A DNA stretch of 64,000 nt. It comes from Pictodentalium vernedei (Eukaryota; Mollusca; Scaphopoda; Dentaliida; Dentaliidae). The notes under the pieces were generated by a model. That model was not told the DNA's origin. It was given only the letters and a program-made list of their open reading frames with translations, and made no database searches. The stretch's first letter is position 1; each line of letters begins with the position of its first letter. Shown here piece after piece: positions 34,700 through 45,900 of this stretch. Position numbers and translations under genes: made by a program. The stretch lies in assembly GCA_031216915.1 (NCBI GenBank), contig CM062290.1, positions 164,030,453 to 164,094,452 of the forward strand. Direction: 5' to 3'.

Positions 34700-35870
34700 A
34701 ATCTCGAAACTACAATGGCAGTTTAACCCACCACAGATGGCACGGAGGGATGTTAAAATATCAATTTCCAGAAGCAATATTTTCCCATAATGCAACAAGG
34801 AATTTAATCAATTCAATCTTGTTTGACAGAGCTTATCGAGTAGTTTTATTAGTCTATTTATTGTTTTCTTCATTACACACTGTGATAAAATGCAATGCTC
34901 CAATGACATGACAATGAAAACCCCTAAAATTGGCCCAAATTTGACACTTTGGGCTTGATTTGAACATAACATACTTATATATATGTGTGTGTGTATCATA
35001 CCAACAAAGATATGATATGTCAGGCATGGAAGCAGGCGACCCCTCAATTGGAGAGATGTCAAAATATTAATATTCCTAGAAGCAAATATTTCCCATAATA
35101 AGGAATTTAATCAATTCAGTCTTGTTCGACAGAGCTCATAGAGTAGCTTTAGAAGTCTATTCAATGTTTTCTCCATTTCCCACTGATAAACATATATACT
35201 GTACCAACAAAGATATGACAATTCAAACATAGAAGTAGTACAACAACCTTAAATTTGACCCCAGAAACTTGATTTGAACAAACTTGTAAATCAACCTTAC
35301 AAAGAGGTTGTGTATCCAACATTAATGGTAATCTTATGCAACTGGTGCATACTGGTAAGTACGTTTGGATGGAAGAATGTTTTTTAAATGCTTTCACCAT
35401 TACCACACTGTTAAAATCTGAGGCCAACTTGACACCCCTAAATTTGGCCTGACGAGCTTAATTCCAACAAGAGAATCTAATGACATGCATATCCACTGCA
35501 GACTTTTATGTTATGATAGGAACAAGGGCTATAACTCTGGAAAAAATCATTTGCATTGAAATATTCTTTCCATATGCACATGTACACATCATACTCATAC
35601 TGCATACCAAGTTTTGTAAAAATCCAACAAAAAATGCAGGAGGAGTTAAGTGGACAAGCATTTGTGATGGAAATTTTGCTATTACCAAGGGCCTTAGCCA
35701 CAAAAATTTGGTGAAAATTCCTGACCACATGCACATCTACACTTGATCCTAATCCATCAGATCAAGTTTCATAATAATCCACTAAAAACTGTAGGAAGAG
35801 TTAAGTGGACAAAGTTTTTGGTGGACAGACAGACTGATGGACACCATTTCAATATCCACCTCCTGACTTA
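34700..35870 (+). repeat. Degenerate tandem units
   Basis: Repeated phrases include 'ATATTTCCCATAATG/A', 'AAGGAATTTAATCAATTCA', 'CTTGTT.GACAGAGCT' and 'ACCAACAAAGATATGA', at a spacing of about 320 bp. A (TG)n stretch lies at 34983-34995. Probably a tandem-core element body; its terminus was not found. Confidence 0.5.
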
Positions 35871-35974
35871 GTTGGCAGGGGATAACAAACTAGTATATCA
35901 TCCTTACAAAAATGTGATAATCAACCATGAAAACATTTGGAGCACTGGTTTGGGAGAAGAATTTTTTACTGTTT

Positions 35975-36380
35975 TAAAAAAAAAAAAATTATTGGGGTTT
36001 AATGACACTTTCGACAGCCAGAGTCACCTTGTGTTGGACAGTTTTTCGGGTGGAGGAAGTCGGAGTACCCGGAGAGAAGCACCGAGCAACTCCACACATG
36101 CAGGGTTAGCATTGGTTGTAGTTCAGCGATCTGAACATAGTGGCTACCCCCAACAGTAGGGGGTAACCACTACATTCAGATTGCTGAACTACATTCGATG
36201 AAGACTAGTGACCATCAATGTGTAGTATGCCTTAGTACATGTCACCGTGCCCTCATGTGGACAATGGGGGGTGAGTGTTTTGCTCACGGACACAAGGTTG
36301 CTGCAGATGGGATTTGAACTGACGACCCCTTGGCTTGCAGCCTGCACCTCTACCTACTGAGTCACGGCGCCCCCACCAGC
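35975..36380 (-). mobile_element. tRNA-derived SINE, copy 1, split by a hairpin
   Basis: The minus strand begins with a tRNA-like head (36380 to about 36295). It has an A-box-like GTGACTCAGTAGGTAGAGG and a B-box-like GGTCGTCAGTTCAAATCC. The central conserved block lies at 36095-35988 (plus strand TTATTGGGGTTTAATGACAC, GGTGGAGGAAGTCGGAGTAC). The 3' end runs into an A/T homopolymer near 35978-35990. Compared with the 32.4 kb copy, an extra palindrome interrupts it at 36117-36193. The central block looks like one of the deeply conserved invertebrate SINE domains; I cannot name which from memory with certainty. Confidence 0.75.
36117..36193. repeat. Hairpin inserted in a SINE
   Basis: TGTAGTTCAGCGATCTGAAC pairs with GTTCAG-type sequence ending GATTGCTGAACTACA. 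The pairing continues through TAGTGGCTACCCCC / GGGGGTAACCACTA around a 7-nt loop. The motif AGCAATCTGAACATAGTGGC recurs at about 36583-36602, followed by CTATTGCTGAACTA, a shorter version of the same foldback. Confidence 0.8.
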
Positions 36381-36624
36381 AAATATATGTAAAATGCTTT
36401 CCTAATATTTTCAAATCTATTCTATATGAAAACTTTAACAAAAAAGATAACAACTGACTAAATTTGGCAATGTTTTGGGCCAAGGATGTACATAAAGGAG
36501 TGAGGCTCTACTCCCCCCTCCCACACCCACATCCAGTGGAAATGTTCATCCTTTGGAAGAAAACTTGTATACCTCTAGATCAGCAATCTGAACATAGTGG
36601 CTACCCCTCTATTGCTGAACTAGT

Positions 36625-36960
36625 ATGCCTCCAGCCTCCCCCAAACACCTTCTTCAGCAAAAGTTTTCAAATGGAAATCTAAAAATTTCAAACCGTTCAA
36701 CCCACTCCTCCACCTACCGGCCCTAGCCTAAGTGGAAAACTTCCAACGGGAACACATTAAGGTGCTATATAAGTAATGGAATTTTGTTTATTTTGAAATT
36801 CCCATCTCTGATATTCCTTAAATTCAAATTAAATATACACAAACTATGCATCAACATGAAGGTTGGGAGGAATAGAACACGAAAAATGAAATCAACTCCA
36901 CTGGTTCCTGGAAGTCTGCTACCGCATTCATACCTGAACTGATATTGTGATAAATAATAT
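36625..36960. other. No gene recognised
   Basis: Nothing recognised apart from AT-rich sequence leading into the minisatellite at 36966. Confidence 0.4.
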
Positions 36961-36965
36961 GGTAG

Positions 36966-37085
36966 GCATTAGTACCACATATGTAAGTGGAAATAAGCAA
37001 ACCCCAGGGAAAGCATTAGTACCACATACATGTACGTATGTGGAAATAAGTAAACCACAGGGAAAGCATTAGTACCACATACCTT
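36966..37085 (+). repeat. Minisatellite, ~57-bp unit
   Basis: GCATTAGTACCACATA..TATGTGGAAATAAG.AAACC.CAGGGAAA is repeated about 2.3 times (quoted in parts). The unit centres on the palindrome CCACATACGTATGTGG. The same unit occurs in the opposite orientation at 51860-51950. Confidence 0.85.
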
Positions 37086-37094
37086 TTATATCCA

Positions 37095-37265
37095 GGTGTG
37101 ACTGTTTTAATTGGTATTTATCTAGATAAATTGTGTGATGATTCTTTATTTATCTGCTTAATTATATTTATTTATATACAGGTGTGACTGTTTTAATGGT
37201 ATTTATCTAAATAAATTTTGTTTTGATTCTTTATTTTTCTGCTTAATTATATTTATTTATATCTA
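37095..37265 (+). repeat. Tandem duplication, ~88-bp unit
   Basis: CCAGGTGTGACTGTTTTAAT and GGTATTTATCTA.ATAAATT, TGATTCTTTATTT, CTGCTTAATTATATTTATTT appear twice in the same order (37095-37180 and 37182-37262). Confidence 0.9.
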
Positions 37266-37360
37266 TTTATTTATTTAATAATTATATTGATTCATTTTAT
37301 TTTATTTATATCTATTTTTTTATTTATATTTATATTTTTATTTATTTATTTTTGTTTATG
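37266..37360. repeat. TTTA/T-rich low-complexity tract
   Basis: Imperfect TTTAT repeats. The short ORF of F/I/L residues here is an artefact of the composition. Confidence 0.9.
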
Positions 37361-38520
37361 CAAATATACCGCTCCTCCCAACACTGTAGCATATTTTGGC
37401 ATCAAGAAGAGAGGTTTTAGGCTTAAACACTTTGATGCATGTGCGCAATCATTAATATTAATGCTAGTCGCGAGTGTAATAATGCGTCAGCAAATGCCCA
37501 CAAGGGTTCTCTTTACCCTTTATAGAGGTTAGGCGTGCTCATAGGCACGGCCAAATTGGCAAAAGGGGCCAGTGAGTGGCTTAGAGGGAGTAGGTATAAA
37601 TTTTAACCCTTTTCCCAGTACATTGAAGTGACACTGATTCACTGAAGCGACTTGTTCCTGGCTCGATGAGTGTTGGTATTTATTTCAACCTTTTGCCAAG
37701 TCCAGTTTTATATAGTTTGTAAACCCGTGATTCGACATGTTAGTTTTGTATTGCTCAACGTTTCAGCCCATAAGTCATTGTTGACATTAGGTGCATTGGT
37801 CTGAAGACAGTTAGGTATGTAATTCAGACTCGCATTGGTGATGCGATAGTTGAGTTAGAACATATCGCCGACCTTGATAAAATGGATGGTCGATTAACTG
37901 TGATATAGGCATTATATGCACCTGTGCCTTGCAGCGAGCGGGGTTCGCCCATATTACTCGATTGATGTGGCGCAAGTTTACCACTTTGTGGATGCAGCCC
38001 ATATTATACGACTTGTAATATGTTTAGTTTGTGATATCATATCAGTATTTGGCATGTGCAAAAGGTGATGGCACTAAAGAAATATGGTTGTTGACTGAAA
38101 GCAATGGCACAATGCATTGTGGCCCTTGTCAGCTCTTTGTGCTTCAATGCTTCAAGCTCGTGATGAATGAGCTAATTTTAATGTGGCACTTACATTTGCT
38201 TCAGTATATAATTTGTCGGACTCAAAGCCCATTAGTACTTGCCCAGAATTTAATCCACTGTGTATAACTAGTTTCAGCCTATACGTTTTTTTCAAATAAA
38301 CAAATATGGTACCTCAGGACTTCAATTTGTTGAAAATGTCTGGAGTTTGTCGAAACTTGGTCAATATTTGAATGAGAAATTGTCATATCGGTCACTTTTT
38401 ATGGGATCTAGACACGCCACTTATTGTTTGATGTGTTTTATTATAATTCTTATACAGCCATAGTTTTGCTTGTAGCAAATTACAAAACAAATTGTTAATG
38501 TATTTGTTTTGGCAAATTCT
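37361..38520. other. No gene recognised
   Basis: About 1.1 kb with neither a recognisable domain nor a clear repeat. Composition is slightly less AT-rich than its surroundings. A host intron, intergenic DNA or an undetected exon remains possible. Confidence 0.4.
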
Positions 38521-38586
38521 GTTTGCTGTATAAGTTTTGATTATTGTGCTGTGTTGGTGTTTTTGTTTTTAGTTGGTGCAATTGTA

Positions 38587-39606
38587 AAAAGATGAAATGG
38601 TTTTGCATGCCAAAGGGGTGCAGGGACGGTGTGGGGCAAGCCCCTTTCGACCCTCTGCAACAGCAGTGTTTGAATTTCTTTCGTTCATATCTGGATGTGG
38701 AAAAGGGGGAAGAAGTGAAGGTGATCAGCGCCATCTGTGTTTCCGACGGCTCTTCTTGGAAGGAGGTGGCCGTGATGGAGATTGGAGAGATTGCTGTTGG
38801 AGGTGTTGGAGGACTAGGTGACTGGCTTGGAATGAATGGCCTAGTCCTTGCAGCTGATTGCTGTGTGGTTGCTGTTTCAGGTTGATTTTGATGCAGACAG
38901 CAGTTGTTGTGTATCTGAGTATGTGACTGGAGTAATTCAAAGTTGTTTTTGTAGCAGTCCATGCTATTTTAGTAAAGTATCTGTCTCATCATAAATTCTT
39001 GGTATTTAGAGTCTCTGAACTTCTTTCACTTTCCCAGGAGAGCCTCCACAGATTCCGCGGTGCTCACCTCCCGATTGGAGTTCTGGTAGGAAGAAGCTGG
39101 AGAAGCAAGAGTGGGTTCGGCATCAGGTTCGATGTCCGACTCAACCTCCTGCTCCACAAATAGTCCATCCTCCTCCATCTCCAGTTTTCATCGCCCTGGT
39201 TTGCCTCCCTCACTTCCTTTTCCCTCTTCTGCTTATCCATGAACTCCGTCAGTCGGCGGGCATCGTGTCATCTGGCGGAAGGTCCCTTCTTTCTCTTCTT
39301 CTTGATCTTGGTGGCTTCTGTTTTCTTTTTGTCATCATCCAGCAAGTCTGCGTCACTTAGAGGGTGACCAGTGCAGGGGAAAATCCTCACACGAAAGGTA
39401 CTACACCTCTCCAAGGACATCTGTTCGGCTTCTTTATCAAAATCCACTGTCAGGTGAATTTTACCCTTGAGCACCTGAATACTCCAGGTGGTAGCAATGG
39501 TAGCCTTCACTCTGACAAGTGTTTCTTGCATAACAAGCGGGAGCTCCATTGTTTCAGTTGTTAGCACCTCGGAGTCCAAGGTGTGAATGACGGAATGAAA
39601 AAAAAA
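38587..39606 (-). mobile_element. PKK element B (1020 bp, 13-bp TSD)
   Basis: Flanked by the exact 13-bp repeat TGGTGCAATTGTA (38574-38586 and 39607-39619). The flanking repeat unit (TTATTG.(G/A)CTGTGTTG..GTTTGTTTTTAGTTGG) is present uninterrupted at about 39698-39750, an in-window analogue of the empty site. Minus-strand 3' end: CGTCCCTGCACCCC..GGCATGCAAAACCATT, then TTCATCTTTT. It lies head to head with element C, 243 bp apart. Confidence 0.75.
38725..39549 (-). pseudogene. PKK family ORF, copy B (divergent)
   Basis: ATG 39549 opens 'MELPLVMQETLVRVKATIAT', then 'TTWSIQVLKGKIHLTVDFDK', aligning with the W.IQ..K..(H/Q)L.(L/V).F core of the other copies. A Lys-rich stretch (KKKTEATKIKKKRKKGPSAR) ends in TGA. 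The following HDARRL motif, shared with copy A (HDARQL), continues in another frame. The C-terminal pieces are 'SAARTRPFIPSQSPSPP' and, in another frame, PPPSKKSRRKHRWR with its stop at 38725. This copy is the most diverged in wording yet keeps every landmark, so the family has more than one lineage here. Confidence 0.6.
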
Positions 39607-39619
39607 TGGTGCAATTGTA

Positions 39620-39838
39620 TTGTACACACCTGACTATTTGTAGGGTGTGAAGTACTGTTGTTTCTTTGTTTTCACCAGTTTGGTGTCTGCATTCAATTAT
39701 TGCACTGTGTTGAAGTTTGTTTTTAGTTGGTGCAATTATATTGTTCACACTTTATCATGTTTGTAAAGTGTGAAGACCAGGTGTTTTTTTCCACTGGTCT
39801 GGTGTCTGCACTTGAGTATTGGTGCTTTATTTGATTAT
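39620..39838 (+). repeat. Tandem duplication hosting PKK B and C
   Basis: Two diverged ~115-bp units, each with GTGTGAAG at the start, 'CACCAGTTTGGTGTCTGCA / CACTGGTCTGGTGTCTGCA' in the middle and TTATTG/GTATTGGTGCTTTATTTG afterwards. Both PKK copies inserted into members of this repeat. Confidence 0.6.
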
Positions 39839-39849
39839 CTTTGTTTGAA

Positions 39850-40794
39850 CGTTTCACATCATTCACACTTCTGACTTCAGGGCGTGAGCATCTCGACTGA
39901 CATGGAAATACCAGCTAGACTAGAGAAAGCCATATCAGCTCTGGGCGTCTCTTGCCCTATCTCCTGGACTATCCAGGAAAAAGGCAAGAGCGTCCAACTG
40001 ACCTTGGATTTCATCATTGAAGAGAACAATACACCACCCTCTTCGGGGAGAGGTTGTACCTTTGGAGAGAGGATCCCCTCTCCCACTGGTCCTCACCCCG
40101 AAGAGGCACGGAGGCCCTGAAAAGAGTGAGAGAAAGAAAAAAGAAGAGCCCTTTGACCAAGTGCAGGAGTGCCCTGTGCCTGGAGGCCTTCCAGAATAGG
40201 AAGAAAGAGTTGAGTGAGGGGGTGGAGGTTCTGGAGGCAGCCACCAGTTCCCCTCCTAGTCCCACTGGTACACCCAACCAACTGCTGGCTCCTGAGCCGG
40301 TACAGTTGGATGTGGAATGCCCAGCGGAGACTGAGGAGGAACTGGAAGTTGCATTTTCACCACCTCCCACTCCCCTCTTCCTTCACTACCGGATAGCCCA
40401 GGAGTGGAAATCACAACTGAACAGCCACCCCAGTCTGTGGAAATCGAAGAAGCCACCCTAAAACTAAAAAGAATGGTGCAGATGCTAGACGAATCCAGGA
40501 TCAAGACCCATAAATTCATAGAAGAATCCAAAGAAAAAAACAGAAGGGTAAATGAAGAAATCAATGCTCGTAACTCAGCACCACCACCACCAGCCTTATC
40601 ACCAAGCCAACCACCACCTAAGAAAAAGAGCCGCAAAAAGCCCAAAAGGGGGTAAGCCTCCTCCCTCCCTCCTTCCTTTTCCTCCTCTACCACACCTCGA
40701 CATCCTACAAAAATAAACAGTCAAAAAGGGTCGAAAGAACCTTGTCCCCCAAACCGTCCCTGTGCGCCTTCGGCACGCAAAACCATTCTATCCC
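39850..40794 (+). mobile_element. PKK element C (945 bp, 11-bp TSD)
   Basis: Flanked by the exact 11-bp repeat CTTTGTTTGAA (39839-39849 and 40795-40805). The 5' end begins CGTTTCACATCATTCACAC. The 3' block reads GTCGAAAGAACCTTGTCCCC..CCGTCCCTGTGCGCC..TTCGGCACGCAAAACCATT and then CTATCCCC. The hairpin in this copy is GTGC-GCCTTCG-GCAC. Confidence 0.75.
39902..40655 (+). pseudogene. PKK family ORF, copy C
   Basis: ATG 39902: 'MEIPARLEKAISALGVSCPI', 'SWTIQEKGKSVQLTLDFIIE', then 'NTPPSSGRGCTFGERIPSP'. The frame stops at TGA 40118-40120 and continues one frame over ('KRVRERKKKSPLTK', 'CLEAFQNRKKELSEG', a Pro/Glu-rich section). A second shift near 40390-40400 leads to the C-terminal part: 'EEATLKLKRMVQMLDESRI' (coiled-coil-like), 'ARNSAPPPPALSPSQPPPKK' and the end KKSRKKPKRG. 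The N-terminal module, ~35 residues with a conserved Trp, Ile-Gln and alternating hydrophobics, reads like a small beta-rich fold (inference). No known family was recognised. Confidence 0.7.
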
Positions 40795-40904
40795 CTTTGT
40801 TTGAAGTGCTTTGAATTGTCACCGTTTATTTTTAAACTGTATTGTAATTCAGTTTATGCACCGTTCGCAACGTTCTAATCTGGCACTAAATACACAGAAC
40901 TTCT

Positions 40905-41275
40905 AAGTTTCTAAGCTGTCTGACAGTCTGTTACTGTACTGGTTTTAGTCTAAAAACTCAGTGGTTGATGAAGTTTCCAAGCTGTCGAGGAGAAAACAAA
41001 GTGTATACAGTGCTGGCTTGTTTCAGGAAACTTATAGGTTTTAAAGTTGTGAAAACCGAACAGCAAATTTTGAAAGTTTCCAAGCTGTTGGGAAGTATAC
41101 AAATTGCATACAACACAGGCCTGTTCCAGGAAACTTTGTGGTTGCAAAGCTATCAGGCAACGTTGTGTTGCACGGGCTTGTTCCATGAAACCTATCACCT
41201 AGTATTAAAGTTTCGAAGCTGTCAGGAAGTACATAATAATATATACAATATAGGCTGGATTCACAAAACTTAGCT
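40905..41275 (+). repeat. Imperfect tandem repeat
   Basis: About four units open with AAGTTTC.AAGCTGT (40969, 41072, 41209, with a weaker one at 40905). Three contain (C/G)GGC.TGTT.CA.GAAAC. The spacing is irregular at 65-137 bp. Confidence 0.65.
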
Positions 41276-41512
41276 GATATGCTGAAATAAAATAAATTGA
41301 ATTATGTGATTGCAGGAGAGTAATTCACAAAATCAAAGATAATGAATGGAAAAAATGAATACAAAGCTGCAGTGCGAATGTGTGAGTAAAAACATAGCTA
41401 AGTAGTGGTAATTTACTGGTGTTTCAAAAACAATTCACACTTCAACCATCAAAATTGTCCTTGCCTAATCTCCTTTATTCTTTTTCACACACCAGAAACC
41501 TGTAGCAAATCC
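41276..41512. other. No gene recognised
   Basis: AT-rich spacer between the tandem repeat and tandem-core element B. Nothing recognised. Confidence 0.4.
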
Positions 41513-41814
41513 AATGAAAGTGTCAATGACACTGTAGCTTAACTTGACCACGTGGTGTGTTTAATGAAAAGGACAATGTTCAATGTTTATGAAAGGATTA
41601 TGAAATACGCCAAGAATTGTGATAGTTGAGAATATGTTAATTTCTGTTCCAAGAAATGCAATGTTTTCAATAAAAATAATTTGAGGTGTAAACTGTACTA
41701 AAGAACTGAGGGGTAGGTTAATGTGGCCCTCACAGTTAATGTATGTCAACCAAAGTTACCAAGTTACAGTGAAATTATTCCAAAATGAGTCATCCCATCA
41801 AGTTACAATGAAAT

Positions 41815-42865
41815 CCCTTCACAAATACGGCTTGTAGACTGTGCTAAATGTTTTCAGGCTTCGGGCCTGTGTAGCCATCACGGTTGATCGATTGTAACCA
41901 AAAGGGGACGTCCTCATCTAGACATTATACTGAGTCATCCTACCAAGATACAATGAAATCCCTTCATAAGTATGACCTGTAGTCAATGCTAAAGGCCTTC
42001 ATGTTTTGGGCTTGGGCAGCCATCACGGTTGAATGATTGCTTCCAAAAGGGGACGTTCTTATCTAGACATTATCTGGAATCATCCTACCAAGTTACTATG
42101 AAATCCCTTCATAGATACAGCCTGTAGACTGTGCTAATGGTTTTGGGGCTTAGGGCCCCTGTAGCCATCACAATTGACCAATAGCGACCAAAAGGGGATG
42201 TTCTCAGACATTATATGGAGTCATCCTACCAGGTTACAATAAAATCCCTTCTTAAATACGACCAGTAGTCTATGCTAAAGGTATTGGGGTTTTGGGCTTG
42301 GGCAGCCATCACAGTTGAATGATTGCGACCAAAAGGGGATGTTCTCATCTAGACATTATCTGAAATCATCCTACCAAGTTACTATGAAATCCCTTCATAA
42401 ATATGACCTGCAGACTGTTCTAAAGGTTTTTGGGCTCCGGGACCCCTGTAGCCGTCACAGTTGACCAATCGCAATCAAAAGGGGACGTTCTCATCTAGAA
42501 ATTATATGGAGTCATCCTACCAAGTTACAATGAAATCCCTCAATGAATACGACCTGTAGACTGTACTAAAGGTTTTCGGGTTTTGGGCTCGGACAGCAGT
42601 CATGGTTGACAGATCACAGCCAAATGGGGAAGTTCTCATCTAGACATCATACAGAGTCATCCTACCAAGTTACAATGAAATCCCTCCATATTAAATATGA
42701 CCTGTAGACTGTGCTAAAAGTTTTTGGGTTTCTGCCAAGTTACAATGAAATCCCTTCATAAATACGACCTGTAGACGGTGCAAAAGATTTTCGGGTTTTG
42801 GGCTCGGACAGCAAGCACGGTTGACCAATCATGACCAAAAGGGGACATTCTCATCTAGACCTGAC
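41815..42865 (+). repeat. Tandem core of element B, dimeric ~145-bp units
   Basis: Each unit contains 'TCATCCTACCAAGTTACAAT', 'GAAATCCCTTCATAAATA', 'GACCTGTAGACTGTGCTAAA', 'CCAAAAGGGGACGTTCTCAT', 'CTAGACATTATATGGAGTCA'. Two variants alternate, one with CCCCTGTAGCC and the next with CTTGGGCAGCC, so the true period is about 290 bp. Confidence 0.85.
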
Positions 42866-42961
42866 CTCAAACCTGCATATGAAATTTTGTGATGATCGGA
42901 CAAGAACTATGGGGTGTAGCCTGTGCTAAAGGAAAATGTGAACAGACTCACAGATTAACAG

Positions 42962-45900
42962 ACATAATAATAATAATAATAACTCTTTGGCCAGCCGCTG
43001 ATTTGTCGCGGTCCTCATAAGAGAAGGCCATCATTCCCCCAGCACCCCACCCCCTCTTCCCCTCCTCTCCTCCCAGCATTCAGATATAAACTGCTTAATA
43101 GTGTCCCTCACTTCCTCTTTTTCAATTTCTTCAATAAGCATTCCTACCCTCTCCCTCGTGTCCGCCTTCAGCCATCTATCCTTTGTTTCTTCACCCCACT
43201 TCTGCATTATTCTTCCAGTAAATTTTATTCTATGAGGTATAAACTGTGGGCATTCCAAGAGAAAATGTTCCAGGGTCTCCACTACTCCAGAGTGGCACAT
43301 TTGGCATCCCTTTTCCCCATCTCTCCCAATTTTTCCCCGAAGCTCCAGTGATCTTGATCTCAGTTTGAACAGCAGTGACCCTCCAAAGGTGCCATCTAGG
43401 TACTTCTCAAAAGCTGGCTTTTCTTTATATTGTAACCCCTGCAGTGATCTTTTCACGCTAACCCCTGCTCGCCAGTTTCGATTGCAATCTTCCATGACTC
43501 TCTCTTTGACAAACCTTTTGCCTTCTTTCATTCCTACTTCTATGTTTGTGACCTCTATAGAGTAATTGTCCATTAGTTCCCTCACATGTTTTGACCACCC
43601 CGTTTCTATATTAGAATTCCAAATGGTATCGAGCATCAATTTGCACCACCGGTTGTCAGGCAGGTTTCTCAAGTAGTTAAAGTAACACAGTTTTCCCAAA
43701 TCTACCCTGTCCTTGATTTTCATCCACCCAAGCTCCCCCCTTACTGCTTCCAAAGCTGCAGCATTACTCGACCCTGTTATCCATCTGCCGGCATCATTCT
43801 GAGTACTTTCCAGCTTTTTAATAACGGTTTGGTTTAATGGAATCACGTCCGTGCCATACGTTATACTTGGTAAACCCACCCTCTCCCACAGTGTTTTCCC
43901 CACAAAGACCTTGTTGAAACTATTTTTCCCTAAAAGTTTTAGTTGGTTCAGAATTCTTTTCCCTTTCAGAATCAGTTTGGCTGAGTAATTTCTGTACACC
44001 CCTCTTCCCGTTATATTTATGCTTACCCCTAGATACTCATACTCTCCCTTTTCTCCTACAGTGATTTGTTTGCTTTCCCCTTCGGGGATTGAGAACTCCC
44101 CCACTCTCCATCTCTTCGTCATATCTACCTTGCGTCCAACGGGTATTACCTTGCTTTTATTTTCATTTAGTTCGAGCCGCCAAGTGTTCCCATAACTACC
44201 AACAATTTCCAGCAATTTCTCTAGCCCCTGTTCAGTTCTAGACATTAACACCATGTCGTCCGCAAAGAATAAGCCTGGTATCTTTATGTCTCCAACATTT
44301 ACCCCCTCCGCACTCTGAATTAGTTCGTCCCCTAAATCTTTAACATACAATGCAAACAAAATCGGTGAAAAGATACACCCCTGCTTGAGGCCTATATCCA
44401 TAGGGACTCGTTTTGTAGTGATACTCCCTAGACTGAGTTGGCTTTGCACATCTGTATACAGTGCTTTCATGATTCCCACAAAGTCACCCCCCAGTCCGAT
44501 GCCCTCGAGCTTTCGCCACATACCTTCCCTCCACACTCGGTCGTACGCTTTTTTCACATCTAGAAATGCCAGAAACATCTTTTTCTTTTCAGCCTTTGTT
44601 GATTCTATCAGTTGGGTGAGTGTAAATAGGTGATCAGTGACTCTTCGTCCTTTCCTGAAACCATTTTGAATTTCTCCTAGAAAACCTTTCTCTTCAATAA
44701 CTTCCTCTAGTCTACTGTATATGACCTTACAGAATACTTTCCCGATGTTACTACTAACTGATATCCCCCTATAGTTATCTAGAACTTCCTTATCCCCCTT
44801 TTTGTGTATGAACGACACCTTACTTTCCCTCCACTCTCTGGGGACCTCTTGCTTTCGCAGAGCCAGGTTGAAAAGGTTTGTCAGGACTTCAATAAGTGCC
44901 TCCCCTCCATTTTTGAGGAATTCGTTCGGAATTTCATCAGTCCCTCCCGCTTTACCATTTTTTAGTTTCGAGACCACGTTCCGCACTTCTTCTGCCGTTA
45001 TTTCGCTACATACACGATTGGATAGGTTCTCCTCCACCAGTGTATTTCTTTTTGGTGGGGACCCACTGCCCCATCGCCTATCGTTTATCTTTTCCCAGTG
45101 CTTGACTAACTCTGAAGCGATACGGCCTTTATCTTCTGTACTTTCCCCATCCACTTTGATACTCTGCACACTACTTTTCCCCCGTTTATTTACCCAGTTC
45201 CAAAATACGTTTGAGCTCGAACCCCCCGTTTTCTTTATTGTTCTGGCAAGACTGCAATTGCGCTCCTTCCTATTATTATTCTTTATCTCATTCACCTTTT
45301 TCCGTGCCAGTTCATATTCTCCTTTCATTAGTCTCGTGTCATTGTTATCCACCCCTTTAAGCTTCCTACTTCTTCTGTAAGCAGCGCATTTTACCTTCCT
45401 TTCTTTTATAGCCTTTTTCAGTCCCTCGTTAACCCTGTATCCAAGCTCTCTCGTTGGGACCCTCACCCTTCCTATACAATCCTTCCCTGCCTCTGTTAGG
45501 CTATTTACAATGCCATCTGAAATACTCTGGACATTTGCATCCCTAGGTATACATTCAAGACTTGGTTTTAGTTTTTCCCGAAACTGCTTCCAGTCGGCTC
45601 CTTGTTTTAGTCCCCAAACTTCCTTGAAGGTATTTCTGTCTCTATTCGTCTTTTTGCCCATAATCTTAACTGTTATCAGGTTGTGATCACTACCCAAGTC
45701 ATTTTTTCCCTCGTCATCTATTTCTACATCTATAACCTCCCTCCATACGCTAATGTCAGTGAGTATATAATCAATTATTGTTTTCTTATCGTTCCTCTCC
45801 CAGGTCCATTTACCCTTACATTTCGCATCCCTGTTCAAGATCTTTAAACCAAGCTCTTTTGATAGGTCCAACATCTTCCTCCCATTCGTGTTAATTTTCC

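Noticed and set aside
36295..36380. A possible tRNA gene on the minus strand
   Set aside because: A- and B-box-like motifs are present, but it continues into a SINE body shared with 32.4 kb, so it is a tRNA-derived SINE head.
37361..38520. Host gene between the minisatellite and PKK-B
   Set aside because: No long ORF, no recognised domain and no convincing splice pattern; left as unassigned.
40256..40693. 145-codon minus-strand ORF
   Set aside because: Antisense to PKK copy C, whose sense frames align with three other copies.
44802..45380. 192-codon plus-strand ORF
   Set aside because: Antisense to the intact LINE ORF, low-complexity Ser/Phe/Leu composition, no domain.
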